Shown here: in pieces, positions 46,442 through 57,359 of the stretch | Layout: every line of letters begins with the position of its first letter | How positions within the stretch are numbered: position 1 is the first letter of the stretch | From: Hyposmocoma kahamanoa | Lineage: Eukaryota; Arthropoda; Insecta; Lepidoptera; Cosmopterigidae | Length of the DNA stretch: 64,000 nucleotides | Assembly (NCBI RefSeq): GCF_003589595.1 | Contig: NW_020653852.1 | Coordinates: 6,678,065-6,742,064, forward strand | Reading direction: 5' to 3' | Translations under genes and position numbers: made by a program | The notes under the pieces: generated by a model | What the model was told of the DNA's origin: nothing | Seen by the model: the letters and a program-made list of their open reading frames with translations, nothing else | Databases searched by the model: none

Positions 46442-49202
46442 ATAAGTTTTTTTGTCTTTAAGTAGGAAAATCTGCAGAACAAAAATTTTTATATTTGTTA
46501 AAAGTAAGTATTGAAACAACAGTATCGATACCTTGATATACTTTTATGAGTACGATTTTTAATCGTCACTACTTACGAGTACAATATCGACACTTAATGA
46601 AATATTGTTTGCCTAGTTACAACTGAAGATGTGAAATACTAAACTGTTACGTTTGAAAACACAATAGACACTTTTACTATATCTTTTATTCTTTTTCTTG
46701 ATCACGACTTCACAACAAATTGTACTCGGGTCAAAATATGGCAGACCTCGCGAGGGGGCTCGTTACATCCGTTCTTTTTAGAGTCAGTTGAATTACTTAA
46801 TAAGAGATAATGAAATTATGTTTATAATAATGTTGCATTAATTTAATTACATATTTTTATTTCATTAGTTATCATAAGAAATATTATTTCACATAGCATT
46901 ATTGAAAAAAGTAACTGCGTAAGTATAATAGTTGTGACATGTTTGAAGTCAAGTAGAATTTTTTTATAAATTAAATAGTTAATAGTGTTAATATTTCTGG
47001 TAGAATATACTTTAAATATGTATTAATTAATAATAATACAAATTAACTATTCGCCTTCACTTGTGTACGTTGGACCTGAGAAATTTGTCTAATGCTAGTC
47101 ACAACAGTTAGCCCAACGAGAGATGACATAACGCAGTGAAATGCAGAAGTTATTAAGCTAAGACCATAAAACAATCCTAAAAGGAAATACAATTCTAAAA
47201 TAATCCCTTTAGCACATAATAAGTTTTTATTACGAAAAAAGATCTTTAAAACCGAGGACTAGTATTATTTTATTGAGGAAGTGGCCCGATCGTTAACCCG
47301 GGCTAATCCATTATGATTTTATACTGTCGTAAACGTTTCACGACTCCAGTCAACAACGGGTGGAAACTTTATTCTCCAATATTGTACCCGCAGTATATAA
47401 GGTTTGTACAATAGTTTTTAGATATTTTTCGGTTATGTTGACCTAGTAGATTAGTTAGAAATATTGGAAAATCACTCAAATGAGTAATCAATCTAGCATT
47501 GGGCAAATAGTTATTTAATTGAAGACGAAACGAAACTGCAAAGTGAAACGAAACTGCAAAGTATCTAAGTAATAAGTGTGAAATGACAGTACTAGGAGGG
47601 CATTAGCAACGAGAAGGTATAGTGTAGGAAGTTTGCGTGCGAATTAGCCGACTCGAGAGGGTAATCCTGTTATCGGGCAGATATCCCGCGGGTGGCAACT
47701 CTCCCCTCCACTTCAATCTCCACAGCCCTCCGCGGTCTTCCTCTCTTCTCTCTTTCTCTCTCGTTGTTCTGCTAAAAACAAACTTTGCACGATAATATCT
47801 TTCCAGGTTTGGCACTTTAGTTTTCGTAGGCAGTACAAGTAAACAGACTACATCCTACTTAGCACTTAAAATCTTAAAAGAGTCTGAGTAAATCATAATT
47901 TCAAAGAGCTTGTTGTGGCTCGGGCAGAGGCAATTTGTTTCTCTCAGTAAGTGGCAGAACAAAGGAAAGCTCGGAAAACCTTGTTAACTTTTTAAAGCAT
48001 TCGTTGGCTGCTCATGCATTATTCAAAAGTCGGTGTACCCGTATATACACACATCGTAGCGTGTTTGTCGCGCCCAATACTACCACTAAAGGATAACACG
48101 TCTCTACCGGACCCGAGGGTAGGTAGGTACATACCCTCCTCACAATTGACATTTTGCAAAGAACCCCAACCCTTTGTTGCTCGGATGAAACGCGAATTTC
48201 AATGAAAACGAGGTTAAAATTGCCGAGCCCGACAGTAAAAAAGAGATTTCATTACGACCCATTGTCGTATTATGATTTTCACGATTCGTTTTCTCTGAAA
48301 AAATCGCTGACGAGTCTTTCATAAAGTTTTATTTTAATATTTGTATTACAAGTTCCAGAAAGCTTCATGGAACACTTTGCGAGGGTAATTAAGTCGTCTG
48401 TTCTCTTGTGTTTTTCGCCTGCTTTTGCTCAATTAAAAATAATTTGAAATAAAAGCGAAGCCGGGCGTTTTTCTCGCGACTAGCATAATAAGTAACAATT
48501 CGAGGTTAAGTAAGGCGAGACGTTAGCATCTTGTTTCATTAACGCCTGCCTCGACGCTCGAGTAATAATATTTATATGACGGATCATGAATATTTACACC
48601 GCTACTCGGCTCGGAGGAATTCGGAGTGTTTTTAATGTTAAAGCGGATTTTGTTGAGAAGTTGCAGAGTAATAGTTTTTAATTGGGTGGTTTGGTGGAGG
48701 CGTTTAGAAAATTCTTTTATCTCTCCCGAGACGATGCGATATCGTGGCGGTAAAGTCTCGGCCGGGAATAAATAACTTGTCGTCGTCTCGGGTGGTTTGA
48801 CAAGACTGCCTCGTCTCGCTCGATTCACGTCTCAACATTCTATTTTCTAAACTGTCTTTTGAGACTGATGCGCTTTAACAACGCGAAATTTTATTATCTG
48901 AGGAAGGTGACATTTTATATTTAAGTATAGACTTCAATATTAACATTAAACACAATGATTCTTTTGTCTTTTTACTGTAATTATGTGGCCTTCTTTTTAT
49001 TACTCGAGCACAGGATGCAATAATGATTTTGCATTAACCGATTACAAAAGTTTGCTATAAATACCTGTCAAATGACATTGGTTTTAAAAACATTGTATTA
49101 AAGGATCTTGGCAGTGGGTTGTGAATTATGATGATCATTAAAGGATTTACGTACACTAAATTAACGCTCTTGACATTGGTTTTGTTGCACAGATGTAATA
49201 AA
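46442..49202. other. Repeat-poor stretch with G+C-richer patches
   Basis: No gene recognised. G+C-richer patches lie at 47640-47790 and 48470-48840. A pyrimidine tract (GAGA repeats on the reverse strand) spans 47736-47763. The frames of 70 and 101 codons there (minus) have no recognisable domain. Candidates for regulatory DNA, unproven. Confidence 0.4.
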
Positions 49203-49258
49203 TAGGTACACTCAAGAGCACGGCATTTTTGACACTTTGGACCGTTCTTGTTGCAAGT
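49203..49258 (-). repeat. Z family repeat, copy 4
   Basis: The reverse strand reads AAGAACGGTCCAAAGTGTCA and then GCCGTGCTCTTGAGTGTACC. It is the best preserved right end of the family. Confidence 0.55.
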
Positions 49259-49399
49259 ACAATAATACAGTTATATTTGAAATAATACAGTTGTATTTAA
49301 GTTTTAAGTGTCAAGCTGACGTACCACGACACGAGGGTGTAGCTACCCTATATGACCACATTTCAGTTTATTATTACAATAATTTTAAAATATATCGAG

Positions 49400-49530
49400 A
49401 AACTTATTTATTATACAACGTTTCGGGCCCTTTATTGATTCGGCTGACTTTGTTGGTTTCTGTAAAAAAACAAATATATACACGATGTAGATCCGAAAAA
49501 AAAAACAAAATTGTTTCATTTCCAAATTTA
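49400..49530. repeat. RTE-like LINE 3'-tail, rearranged copy
   Basis: Begins in reverse orientation (CAACGTTTCGGGCCCTTTA) and switches to plus orientation (AACAAATATATACACGATG, GATCCGAAAAAAAAAAC, GTTTCATTTCC). It has the same kind of inverted arrangement as 39295-39460. Confidence 0.55.
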
Positions 49531-49728
49531 AAATATATTGGCTCTTTTTGAACACGCACTTTGACGCATTTAGTATTGGTGTTTCGTTAATCATATTTTG
49601 CAAGATTTGCAACTGGCAATTGCGGCAATCAGGATGGTTCCAAATTATCCGAAAATGAGGCGCTGGGTAAGTGCTCAAAACAGCCGGGAATTCTCTTAAA
49701 ATGCTCTCGTTAAACCCATTTTTTTAAA

Positions 49729-49881
49729 TAATTATTAATACAAAGATCGAACACTCCGAAAAAATTCCTTCGATCCAGCCGGATTCGAACCGACGTCTTC
49801 TAGCATACCGTGCCAGACGCTATACCAACTAAGCCACGGAACGAACCAGCGGACCTCACGAATTTTTGCTATGTGCTTGTA
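49729..49881 (-). repeat. P family tRNA-Phe-like SINE, copy 5
   Basis: The reverse-strand head GGCTTAGTTGGTATAGCGTC and B box GGTTCGAATCCGGCTGG are followed by GAATTTTTTCGGAGTGTTCG. The A box is slightly altered (TGGCTTAGTTGG). Confidence 0.8.
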
Positions 49882-49901
49882 TGTTTAACTACTCCACTAT
49901 G

Positions 49902-49962
49902 CTCCACTAGTTTGTTATAATTAGTAAAACAAAAACCGAACACTCAGAATTTTTAGAAAAAA
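49902..49962 (-). repeat. P family SINE 3' fragment, copy 6
   Basis: CTCCACTAGTTTGTTATAAT and AAAACCGAACACTCAG, the body end without head, in tandem with copy 5 and in the same orientation. Confidence 0.65.
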
Positions 49963-50502
49963 ATTAAATTAATCAATTGAAAGAATGTTACTAACAAAGA
50001 GCATTGGAAGAGCGGTTTCTACTGAAATGCAATGTCGACGAACATGACATACAACCTAAGTTATGAACATTTGTAAATGTTTAATAGCAGTACCTCTCGC
50101 TGACGAAGAAGGAAAACAGACACAAAACACAGTCGAAAAAAGTTTCGCAATCCTTGAAATCGTGTAAGTGCCAGGCTATGGCCCAAAATCCTAAAGAAAA
50201 TACCTCGGTGTTTTGTATGCTATAATAACTGTTTTAAAATATTTACGTCCTGTTTTAAAATTCAATTTTAGTTTCAATTAAATTTAAGTTTTTAAATTGA
50301 ATTTAACACAGGTATATTTTAAAAAAGTCGTGGAAAACGAAAATATTCTGCACTGAATTTTTTTTCTAAATGGCGCTTTCGCACTTTCTACGAAACACCG
50401 ACGATATGTGCCTAACATTGGAACCTACTAGTACGAACGAAGTTCGAACGTTCGTTAGTGATTTTTATCATTGTTAAAATTAATAATTCAAATATAATAT
50501 GG

Positions 50503-50640
50503 AGTCCTTAAGTTTACGCGATTTTTACACATACGAAATGAAACTATTTTTTTTTCCGATGCAAGTCGCGTATACTTATTTGTTTTGTCAAACAACCCAC
50601 GTTTCGGGCCCTTTACAAGTCCTATGATGACGAGTATTTA
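50503..50640 (-). repeat. RTE-like LINE 3'-tail, copy
   Basis: Reads on the plus strand TTAAGTTTACGCGATTTTTA, AACCCACGTTTCGGGCCC and ACAAGTCCTATGATGACGAG. It is the full reverse-strand tail without coding sequence. Confidence 0.7.
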
Positions 50641-51023
50641 AGTAATAAGTATTGGAACTATTCTAAAAATTGGTTTGTGTTAACATTAGACTTCTTCTTA
50701 CATTCATTACACTGTATTGGCAAGCATTACATCGTGCTGAAAATTTTGTTCAGTTTATATCTCTCAACATTACAAATTTCATACAAATACGATTTTATAC
50801 TACTCTTCGAAAAGTGAGTTCGTCATTTTACAAAATAATGAGAAATAATTATATAATAGTCAGGTTATCTCATAGTCAGTCATATAATAGAAAGGATTTA
50901 TCAATCGGCGTAAGGTAACGATTGTTGCTCAGAGTGCGACAGACGTCCAGGAAAAGAATGGTACGAGTCGTGCGGGCAGGCTCCTTTCGTGCACCCACTT
51001 TATATTTTACATTTATAATAGAC

Positions 51024-51131
51024 ATAACTGGTTGATCAGTAACCACGGAACCTGTAAAGGGTATGAAACGTTGGTTATTTGAAAAAACAAATATACGAGA
51101 TTTAGATTTGGAAAACTCACAGTTTCATCAA
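51024..51131 (+). repeat. RTE-like LINE 3'-tail, cut by a SINE
   Basis: GATCAGTAACCACGGAACCT through ACGAGATTTAGATTTGGAAA and CAGTTTCATCAAAT. The tail stops where the T family SINE begins at 51132, so the SINE probably inserted into it or beside it. Confidence 0.65.
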
Positions 51132-51342
51132 ATGCCCCCGTGGCCGAACGGTTCCCGTGCTGGACTGCCACACAGAGGTCCCCGGTTGGGTTTCCGGGAC
51201 GGGACAAATACTTGTATGGCCTACATTTATTTCTCTCGTGAGCTTGGGTGTAATTTGTGGTTATCTACGTGTGTCCATGGCACCCGCGAGACAGGGTTTC
51301 CCTAGTGCGGGGCTATGAGCGTGTTGCGTTATTATTATTATT
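51132..51342 (+). repeat. T family SINE, copy 6
   Basis: Head CCCCCGTGGCCGAACGGTTC, B box mutated (GGTTGGGTTTCCGGG), body as in copies 3 and 5, 3' end GCGTTATTATTATTATTTCC, giving a clear (ATT)n tail. Confidence 0.85.
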
Positions 51343-51707
51343 TCCTAACAGAAATACTGTTAACATGTTTGTTACTGCTTGTAGACAGATTACCTGTAAG
51401 CAATCATCCTAGTTATACGTCTAACCGATCGTAAAAACCTCAATTCAATCAGCTTACATAACAATAACGCCTTCGAATTACAGAGGAACCATCGAACACT
51501 ATAATAAACTACAGCTAGAAACCGCGCTTACCAATTTATTTCGCTCATAAAATCTTTTGAAATGGTAAACAAACACCTAAGTTAATTCTGCCGCTGTTAT
51601 AGCGTTATGATGTTATCTCGTAAAGTTTTCTGTTTTAGGTTTAAACTTTTAATTATATCTGTTCGAGGTAAGTACAGTTTTCTCTCTTAACCTTCCTAAT
51701 ATTGAGA

Positions 51708-51995
51708 CTTGAGAGTTCCTTGTGAAAAAGTTCTGCCAGGAAAGTACTGCCACCTTACCTGTTTCTGCCGCCTAGTTCTAATGTAACTATTACTGCGTTT
51801 CAGTTTTAAAGAGTGAAGGTGCTGGAGAAATTACAGGCACATGGGCCTTGTCAACTTATGTCTCAGGGTGACGGGAACGGTGGCAGTGCCCTTCAGACCG
51901 TAGGTCTGAGTGGCACTGTAACTGCTATGGACAGGAACGTCGCTGAACACCAGGCGCACGACTTATTCATCTCGTCACTTCGTATTACAAAAAAA
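51708..51995 (+). repeat. K family copy 10
   Basis: Runs from GAGAGTTCCTTGTGAAAAAG to CTCGTCACTTCGTATTACAA with an A-run. Part of the ATCTTTGCGATTTAAAGC block is missing, and the first bases (GTAGCAGT) are lost. Confidence 0.8.
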
Positions 51996-52466
51996 GTATC
52001 GTTTTAATAAAAAGTGTGGATTATGCTAATATTTATTTTAGCAAGCTGTATAGATGTAGGTCGGGTGCCTAACGGTGGCTGCGCAAAAGATAACAAAAAG
52101 TGCTTTCAGAGTTTTTAAAGTATATGTTAGTTATAAAAGTTGGATCATACGAGGACAAGAAAACGTAGAGACTAAGGGCCCAGTTACACGACGCGAAAAC
52201 TTTCGCGCGGCTCGGTGTCAGCCTAGTTACCACGCTTTCATGTACGTTAATGACGAATCTGAATTCTATTTACTAGGCAACAACATTTAAATTCCTCGGA
52301 ATAATACAACCCGCGGTCGCCGCACGGAAGTCACGCGGAGGCCGCGTAGTTCAAAGACAAACCAACCTCACTCGCGCGCCCGGGATAAAACGTAAAATCT
52401 AAATAAATAGAGCGTGACTGCGCGGCGTGAGCGCGATGAAATTTTTGTCGAATAAATAAAACTATA

Positions 52467-52498
52467 CGAACTCTTTCACAAGGAGCTCTACTGCTACA
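52467..52498 (-). repeat. K family 5'-end fragment, copy 11
   Basis: Only CGAACTCTTTCACAAGGAGC and TCTACTGCTACA remain, ending where an S family SINE begins. Confidence 0.65.
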
Positions 52499-52715
52499 GT
52501 AGCGACTTCGATGACCTTTTTGGCTGTTTGCACTGAGGGCATTGAATGTGGAGATCCCGGGTTCGATTCCCGGTAGGACCAATTTGGGAAATTAGCTTTT
52601 GAACTGGTTCTGGTCTGGGTATTCTAGGTAGTGTCCCAGAGAGTGAATTCAGTTGTTCTGGTACTTGTAGTACTAAGAATTTCCTAGTTTGAAACCAGGG
52701 GACCTACCATAACCT
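52499..52715 (+). repeat. S family SINE, best copy 3
   Basis: The tRNA-like head ends in a perfect B box and T arm (CCCGGGTTCGATTCCCGG). The body reads GGACCAATTTGGGAAATTAG, TGGTTCTGGTCTGGGTATTC and AAGAATTTCCTAGTTTGAAA. The start is approximate because it abuts a K fragment. Confidence 0.65.
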
Positions 52716-52818
52716 TTCCAAAAACAATCTTATTTCAATGTAAGCTTAATATAATATTACTCATATTCGTAACATGACGCACCAGTCAACCAAGTAATGT
52801 ATTATTGCAAAAGTGATT

Positions 52819-53098
52819 GAAAGAACAAACAAATGGACGACGGGTCTAATACAAAAACCACGAAAAAAATGTCCCAAGTCAACCTATTTAAACGTAGTGA
52901 CATGTAAAGGAATAAAACGTTGAATTTAAATTGTAATGTCATCGCAGTACTGACTAATTTTGCTTGCTTCGCTGTCAGTCGAACAAACGAAGACTAAAGC
53001 GTGAATGACGCTCTGTATACGATTTTAGCGCCCTATAAATTCGGACACTTTTTAGCGCGGACCCGACGTCCATATAATTGTAAGTCAATGGAAAGAAC
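52819..53098. mobile_element. H family MITE, copy 2, left tip deleted
   Basis: The element is 52827-53090 and aligns throughout with 46148-46433. The first bases CATTGACTT are missing, but the direct repeat GAAAGAAC is present on both sides (52819-52826 and 53091-53098). This confirms the 8-base target duplication seen in copy 1. A short internal deletion removes TATGAAAAAGC. Confidence 0.85.
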
Positions 53099-54711
53099 GA
53101 ACGATTTCCCAATATTGTCTATTCCTTACTAAAAATAGGAAAGAGATAACGCTATGTGAAATATATAATGCCATCTCTTTCTTTTTTTACTTAAAATAAG
53201 AAAAGTATGTAATAACAAAATTTATTAAAATTACGTTGTTTTCAATAATTATACCGCATTTTCATGTAGAAAAATAAATAAAACAAGCCGAGTCACGTTT
53301 GAATTTGGAACTATAGTCTAGTGTAACTGTTAGTTTCGCCAAGGAGCATGCAGATGGCGCTGTTGTAATTTTACGAAATAAACATCGCTTATTGAAAGAT
53401 AAAGAAAAAATATTTACTATATGTTAATAAGTATAAAATAAACAAAATATTGATGACATATATGTAAATAAATAAGTTCAACCTAACTTTTAATAATTAC
53501 AAATCAATATTAAGACAATAAAACTGTAAATAATATTGTTTCCATTGCATCTGTGTAACTATTTTAAGGTTGCTAAATTTGACATAATAGCAATATTACT
53601 TTAATATTAAAGTCCCGTCATAGTACGAATTGAGTGAACGAATAGTCACAAAGCTGCCAATAAAACAAGATAATTTTAACATTACGATAAGCTTACTTTA
53701 AGCGCGTTATGGTACGAAAAGTCTATAAAAGTCAAATTAAAGTAATATTGTTTTTAGAGGTTGTGGTAGGCCCCCAGGCAATTGGGTTTGTTGTTTGGCA
53801 CGTTATTATTATTAGATTGGTTACTCAGATAAATTCTTTCTAATATCGCTTAAATACATACATATTCATTGCAATTACATCTCGTACGCCAATACTGCGT
53901 TTCTATCCGAATACTCGAATGCATCCATCATTCAAATGAAATCGCCAAGTAATTATTCCATAAATTTGTAAATATTTTGAAGTTTATAGTTGCGAGAATC
54001 TAGAATTAAACAATGTGATAAGATAATAAATAGCTGGTGCTAACATAAATATTATGAGGAAAAAAAAAAGATTAATGCTTATGCATTAAAGAAGATTTTA
54101 AAACTCGGTATGTGCCTAAAAATATTTTTAGCACAGCCATAAGCGTCCGAATTCGAGCAGGATATAAATCGCGGTTCTTTTTTATTGCTTTATTTCTCGA
54201 GCAATTTAACTTGATTCCTCAATCCCACGAATTTTAAATTAGAAACCAATGGATTTTGTATTTAATATAATATACGTTTTAATGCTAACTCGCGTTGTGT
54301 TAAATGATTTCGTGCCAAACTAGCAATCATTTAAGATTTGTGATCTCTGTAACCTCATTAGACATTTCCTTTTTTAAATAACTTGTGCCTTTTAAACAAA
54401 TATGAAGCATATTAGATGATGTTTTATTCATAAATGTTAATAGTGTCGTTGACAGTCGTCTTTTAACATATTTAAAGAAAATATTTCATGCCTTTAGACT
54501 TGTAATAAATTTATATTTTATGAATATGAAATTATAAATTGATGGAAGATTGTTTATAAAACGTTTTAACGAAGTAGGATGTAAAGGTTATAATCGTAGG
54601 AACCAACGTCAATTAATGTTGTAGATCTCCGATTTATTTTATAAAACATATAGGACAAGAAATTGTACACAGTTATTTATTGTTAGACATCAATTTTCTG
54701 TAATTAAACAA
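53099..54711. other. Mostly unassigned
   Basis: No gene recognised. GCAATATTACTTTAAT at 53589 and its inverse ATTAAAGTAATATTG near 53737-53751 bracket about 160 bases and could be the ends of a small MITE. Confidence 0.45.
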
Positions 54712-54951
54712 TAAAGGAGATCCGCCAAAATGACCCCAGGCCCGGCGCCAAAATAATGTAACTCAGTTTTTAGAGTAAAAATAGCCATAATATTATATAG
54801 TTTCGGTATTGCTAAATTCACGTGCTAACATAGTTTTTTTGCCTGTTGAATTTTCATAGGCGCTTTATGAAAAATTCTATTTATTAGAGAAGCGTCGTCC
54901 TTTTTAGTTCATTAACATTGTAATAAATAATTATGGCATATAAGCATGTAT
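54712..54951 (+). repeat. Left long terminal inverted repeat of the DDE/SWIM transposon
   Basis: Begins TAAAGGAGATCCGCC and continues through CAGGCCCGGCGCCAAAATAA, TATAGTTTCGGTATTGCTAA and TTATGGCATATAAGCATGTA. Compared with the right repeat it lacks about 14 bases just after GATCCGCCAAA. Confidence 0.85.
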
Positions 54952-55027
54952 ATCAATCATATTATTATTATTATTAAATGAAACTCAACTCACTACAGAA
55001 GAGGCCAACAAATCACGACTAATAACC

Positions 55028-55780
55028 ATGTGTCGTTGGGTTGTAGAAACTGTGAATGGCAAGTTTAAAAATAGCTTTAAAATCTTCCGCAACAGAATGT
55101 TTAACAATACCTTAACGAAAACATTCACAGATTTCAAAATAGCAGCGGCTTTGATAAACTGCTTTCAGGAGCCTTACGAAGACAGTAGATTTACTGATGA
55201 TTTTATTGCATCAATAAACCGCAACATACATAAAACAAATCTGTTGGCCGCGTATGTTTTAGAAAACAATTTGAACAGGCAAAGATCATCATTTACTAGA
55301 CTGGATGCAAACAATCCAGAAGTATCAGATTTTCCGGAGCTGACGTACGAAGATCTGATAAAATTCGCTATAGGCACATATCACCTCAAAATAGCACGTT
55401 CGTACTGCAGCGAACACACGAAGAGAACTGGCGTATATGAAATCGAGGTTTACAGACACTCAGAACAAATAAATATAATAAATGATCGAGTTATAAGGTC
55501 ACAGTCGCATACAAACAACGTACTGATTCGCTGCAGAATTAATTCACGTCATGTCAGATCAAACACTTATTATACCTATTTGTTATTTAATACTGCGGTT
55601 TTTGGAATCGAGGCAGTGAAAGAACATTACTGTTCCTGTTATCACGGGAACAGAACACTGGGAAGTTGCGCCCATGTAATAAGCGTCATGTACTATTTGG
55701 GTTGGGCTAGACACAATGAACGTGATTTAGACCACCCAGCTCTAGGCTTAGATTTTGTATTAGTTGATTTAGAAAACTAA
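55028..55780 (+). CDS. Transposase C-terminal part, DDE end plus SWIM zinc finger
   Basis: 250 codons from the first ATG, ending TAA, with no stop or frameshift. The frame is open upstream to 54944, and the preceding codons read QLTTEEANKSRLIT, which continues into MCRWVVETVNGKFKN. The family has 'E-A-N-x-S-R-L ... R-W-V-V-E-x-V-N-G-R-x-K' here, so the ATG is an internal residue and not the original start. Glu7 is the likely third acidic residue of the DDE triad; the two Asp residues would lie in the missing half. Residues 85-110 hold LDANNPEVSDFPELTYEDL. Cys202, Cys204, Cys214 and His216 form the SWIM-type CxCx9CxH, followed by VISVMYYLGWARH. SWIM fingers bind DNA or protein. The product could not catalyse transposition, but the intact frame suggests a recent deletion or retained use. 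No host role is shown. Confidence 0.75.
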   Translation: MCRWVVETVNGKFKNSFKIFRNRMFNNTLTKTFTDFKIAAALINCFQEPYEDSRFTDDFIASINRNIHKTNLLAAYVLENNLNRQRSSFTRLDANNPEVSDFPELTYEDLIKFAIGTYHLKIARSYCSEHTKRTGVYEIEVYRHSEQINIINDRVIRSQSHTNNVLIRCRINSRHVRSNTYYTYLLFNTAVFGIEAVKEHYCSCYHGNRTLGSCAHVISVMYYLGWARHNERDLDHPALGLDFVLVDLEN

Positions 55781-55906
55781 GTCCATCAAACATATATTCT
55801 GTCGAGAAAATGAAACTATATATTATTTTATAACCATACTAAGTGTTTTATTTTACACATAGTTTCGAACATCTAATTTATTTTTTCATAGTTCACAGTA
55901 CAGTAC

Positions 55907-56157
55907 ATACATGCTTATATGCCATAATGACTAATTACAAGATTAATGAACTAAAAATGACGACGTTTCTCTAAAAAATATAATTTTACAAAGAGCCCCT
56001 ATTAAAATTCAACGGGCAAAAAGACAATGTTAGCATGTGAATTTAGCAATACCGAAACTATATAATATTTTTGCTATTTTTACTCTAAAAATTGAGTTAC
56101 ATTATTTTGGCGCCGGGCCTGGGGTAATTTTGTATGGGATTTGGCGGATCTCCTTTA
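55907..56157 (-). repeat. Right long terminal inverted repeat of the DDE/SWIM transposon
   Basis: On the reverse strand it begins TAAAGGAGATCCGCCAAATC and continues through the same blocks as the left repeat. It keeps the bases TCCCATACAAAATT that the left side lacks, so it is the better reference for the intact end. Confidence 0.85.
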
Positions 56158-57359
56158 AAATAGCAACAGATGACATTTTTTTTTATAAATGAGTTGTGCA
56201 AATCTTTAGCTTTAAAAATTCGAAGAGGATTATATTATGGGGGTGACCGGCGATCCCAAAGTTATTAATCGTAAATAGTTTTTAATTTAACAAATTTCAC
56301 TGATGCTCAGTCGTTATGGTTATTTATAAGTTTACGTAATGTTCTTGCATTTAAGATTGACGGTGTTAAAACAGAGATTTGTAATATTTCTGAGATTTTG
56401 TCATACTTTTTAAAATAACACTAATATTTAGAGAGACATAGTGCTATATTATATTGTATAGAGCTATATCTCTATCTTTCATTCCACTGTTTGTTTAATA
56501 TGTGGAATCGAAAAGTGATCATCATTCAAATTAAGATTATCTAATAATTTCGTGTGACCTCGATCACTTATTTTTCAATTGTCAATATTTTTTATCTCTA
56601 GTGCTTGTTATTTACTTGTTTATGCAAAGAAATTGTAAGTACAGATAATTAGCTTCATACTGTACAAGGATCCAATGAAGGAAGGCCCTTGTACAAGGAC
56701 TCTTGAAAATATTCAATTTGTATAATGTTATTTTTTAATTAATATTTTGGCCCTTTGTAAATAGTTTTTTTATTTTTGTTACTATTATTTCTTACATTGT
56801 TGTATTTAGGTTGTCGATTCATTTGTGTAATGTTAGTTTTATAGTCGTTATTTTGTTTTAAACTGATTGCCTCGTAGCCAAAGCTCAATAAAAAATAAAG
56901 TCATCATACTACATCAAAGTTTACAATACCAAAGTTTATTTGTTGTTGGTTCAATTGTAATGATCACTTCGCCTGTACCGAAAGTTGGCATTAAGTTTGT
57001 ATTTATGGCTTTGAAAACCATAAACATTTTGAAGATCCGCGATCACATCCAGACCTAGTTACCTATTACGGATTCCAACCTCTAGAAAAGATTAAAATAT
57101 GTATTTAACTCAGTCAGTCTTTATTTAATATACGATTGTACGACCTTTGTTTTGATAATAAATCATTACTATTATTGTGTGTTGTAATTAGAATGAACTA
57201 TATTGTGTTTGCAATGAGTCTTATTTTCCTGTCACAAATACGAATAATTTATACAAATAACTTGACCACTTTATTGTTTCCATATTTACATACTTATTGA
57301 AGAAGTTTAAATACAGGATCTAGACGTTGTTAACAAAACCAAACAAATTATTAAGTACA
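56158..57359. other. No recognised feature
   Basis: AT-rich unassigned sequence. CTTGTACAAGGACTC near 56688 is repeated in part at 56663, a weak inverted pair. Confidence 0.5.

Larger units (their letters stand above)
54712..56157 (+). mobile_element. DNA transposon with long inverted repeats, internal deletion derivative
   Basis: An element of 1446 bases bounded by TAAAGGAGATCCGCC and its reverse complement, with inverted repeats of about 240-250 bases that look close to nine-tenths identical. Inside is one clean frame for the C-terminal part of a DDE-type transposase with a SWIM zinc finger. The left repeat passes through a TTA microsatellite (54954-54975) straight into mid-gene sequence, so the 5' half of the gene has been lost. 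A 2-base AA flanks both ends but is too short to prove a target duplication. No second gene is present. The superfamily (PIF/Harbinger, ISL2EU or another) is not settled by what I can see. Confidence 0.8.
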
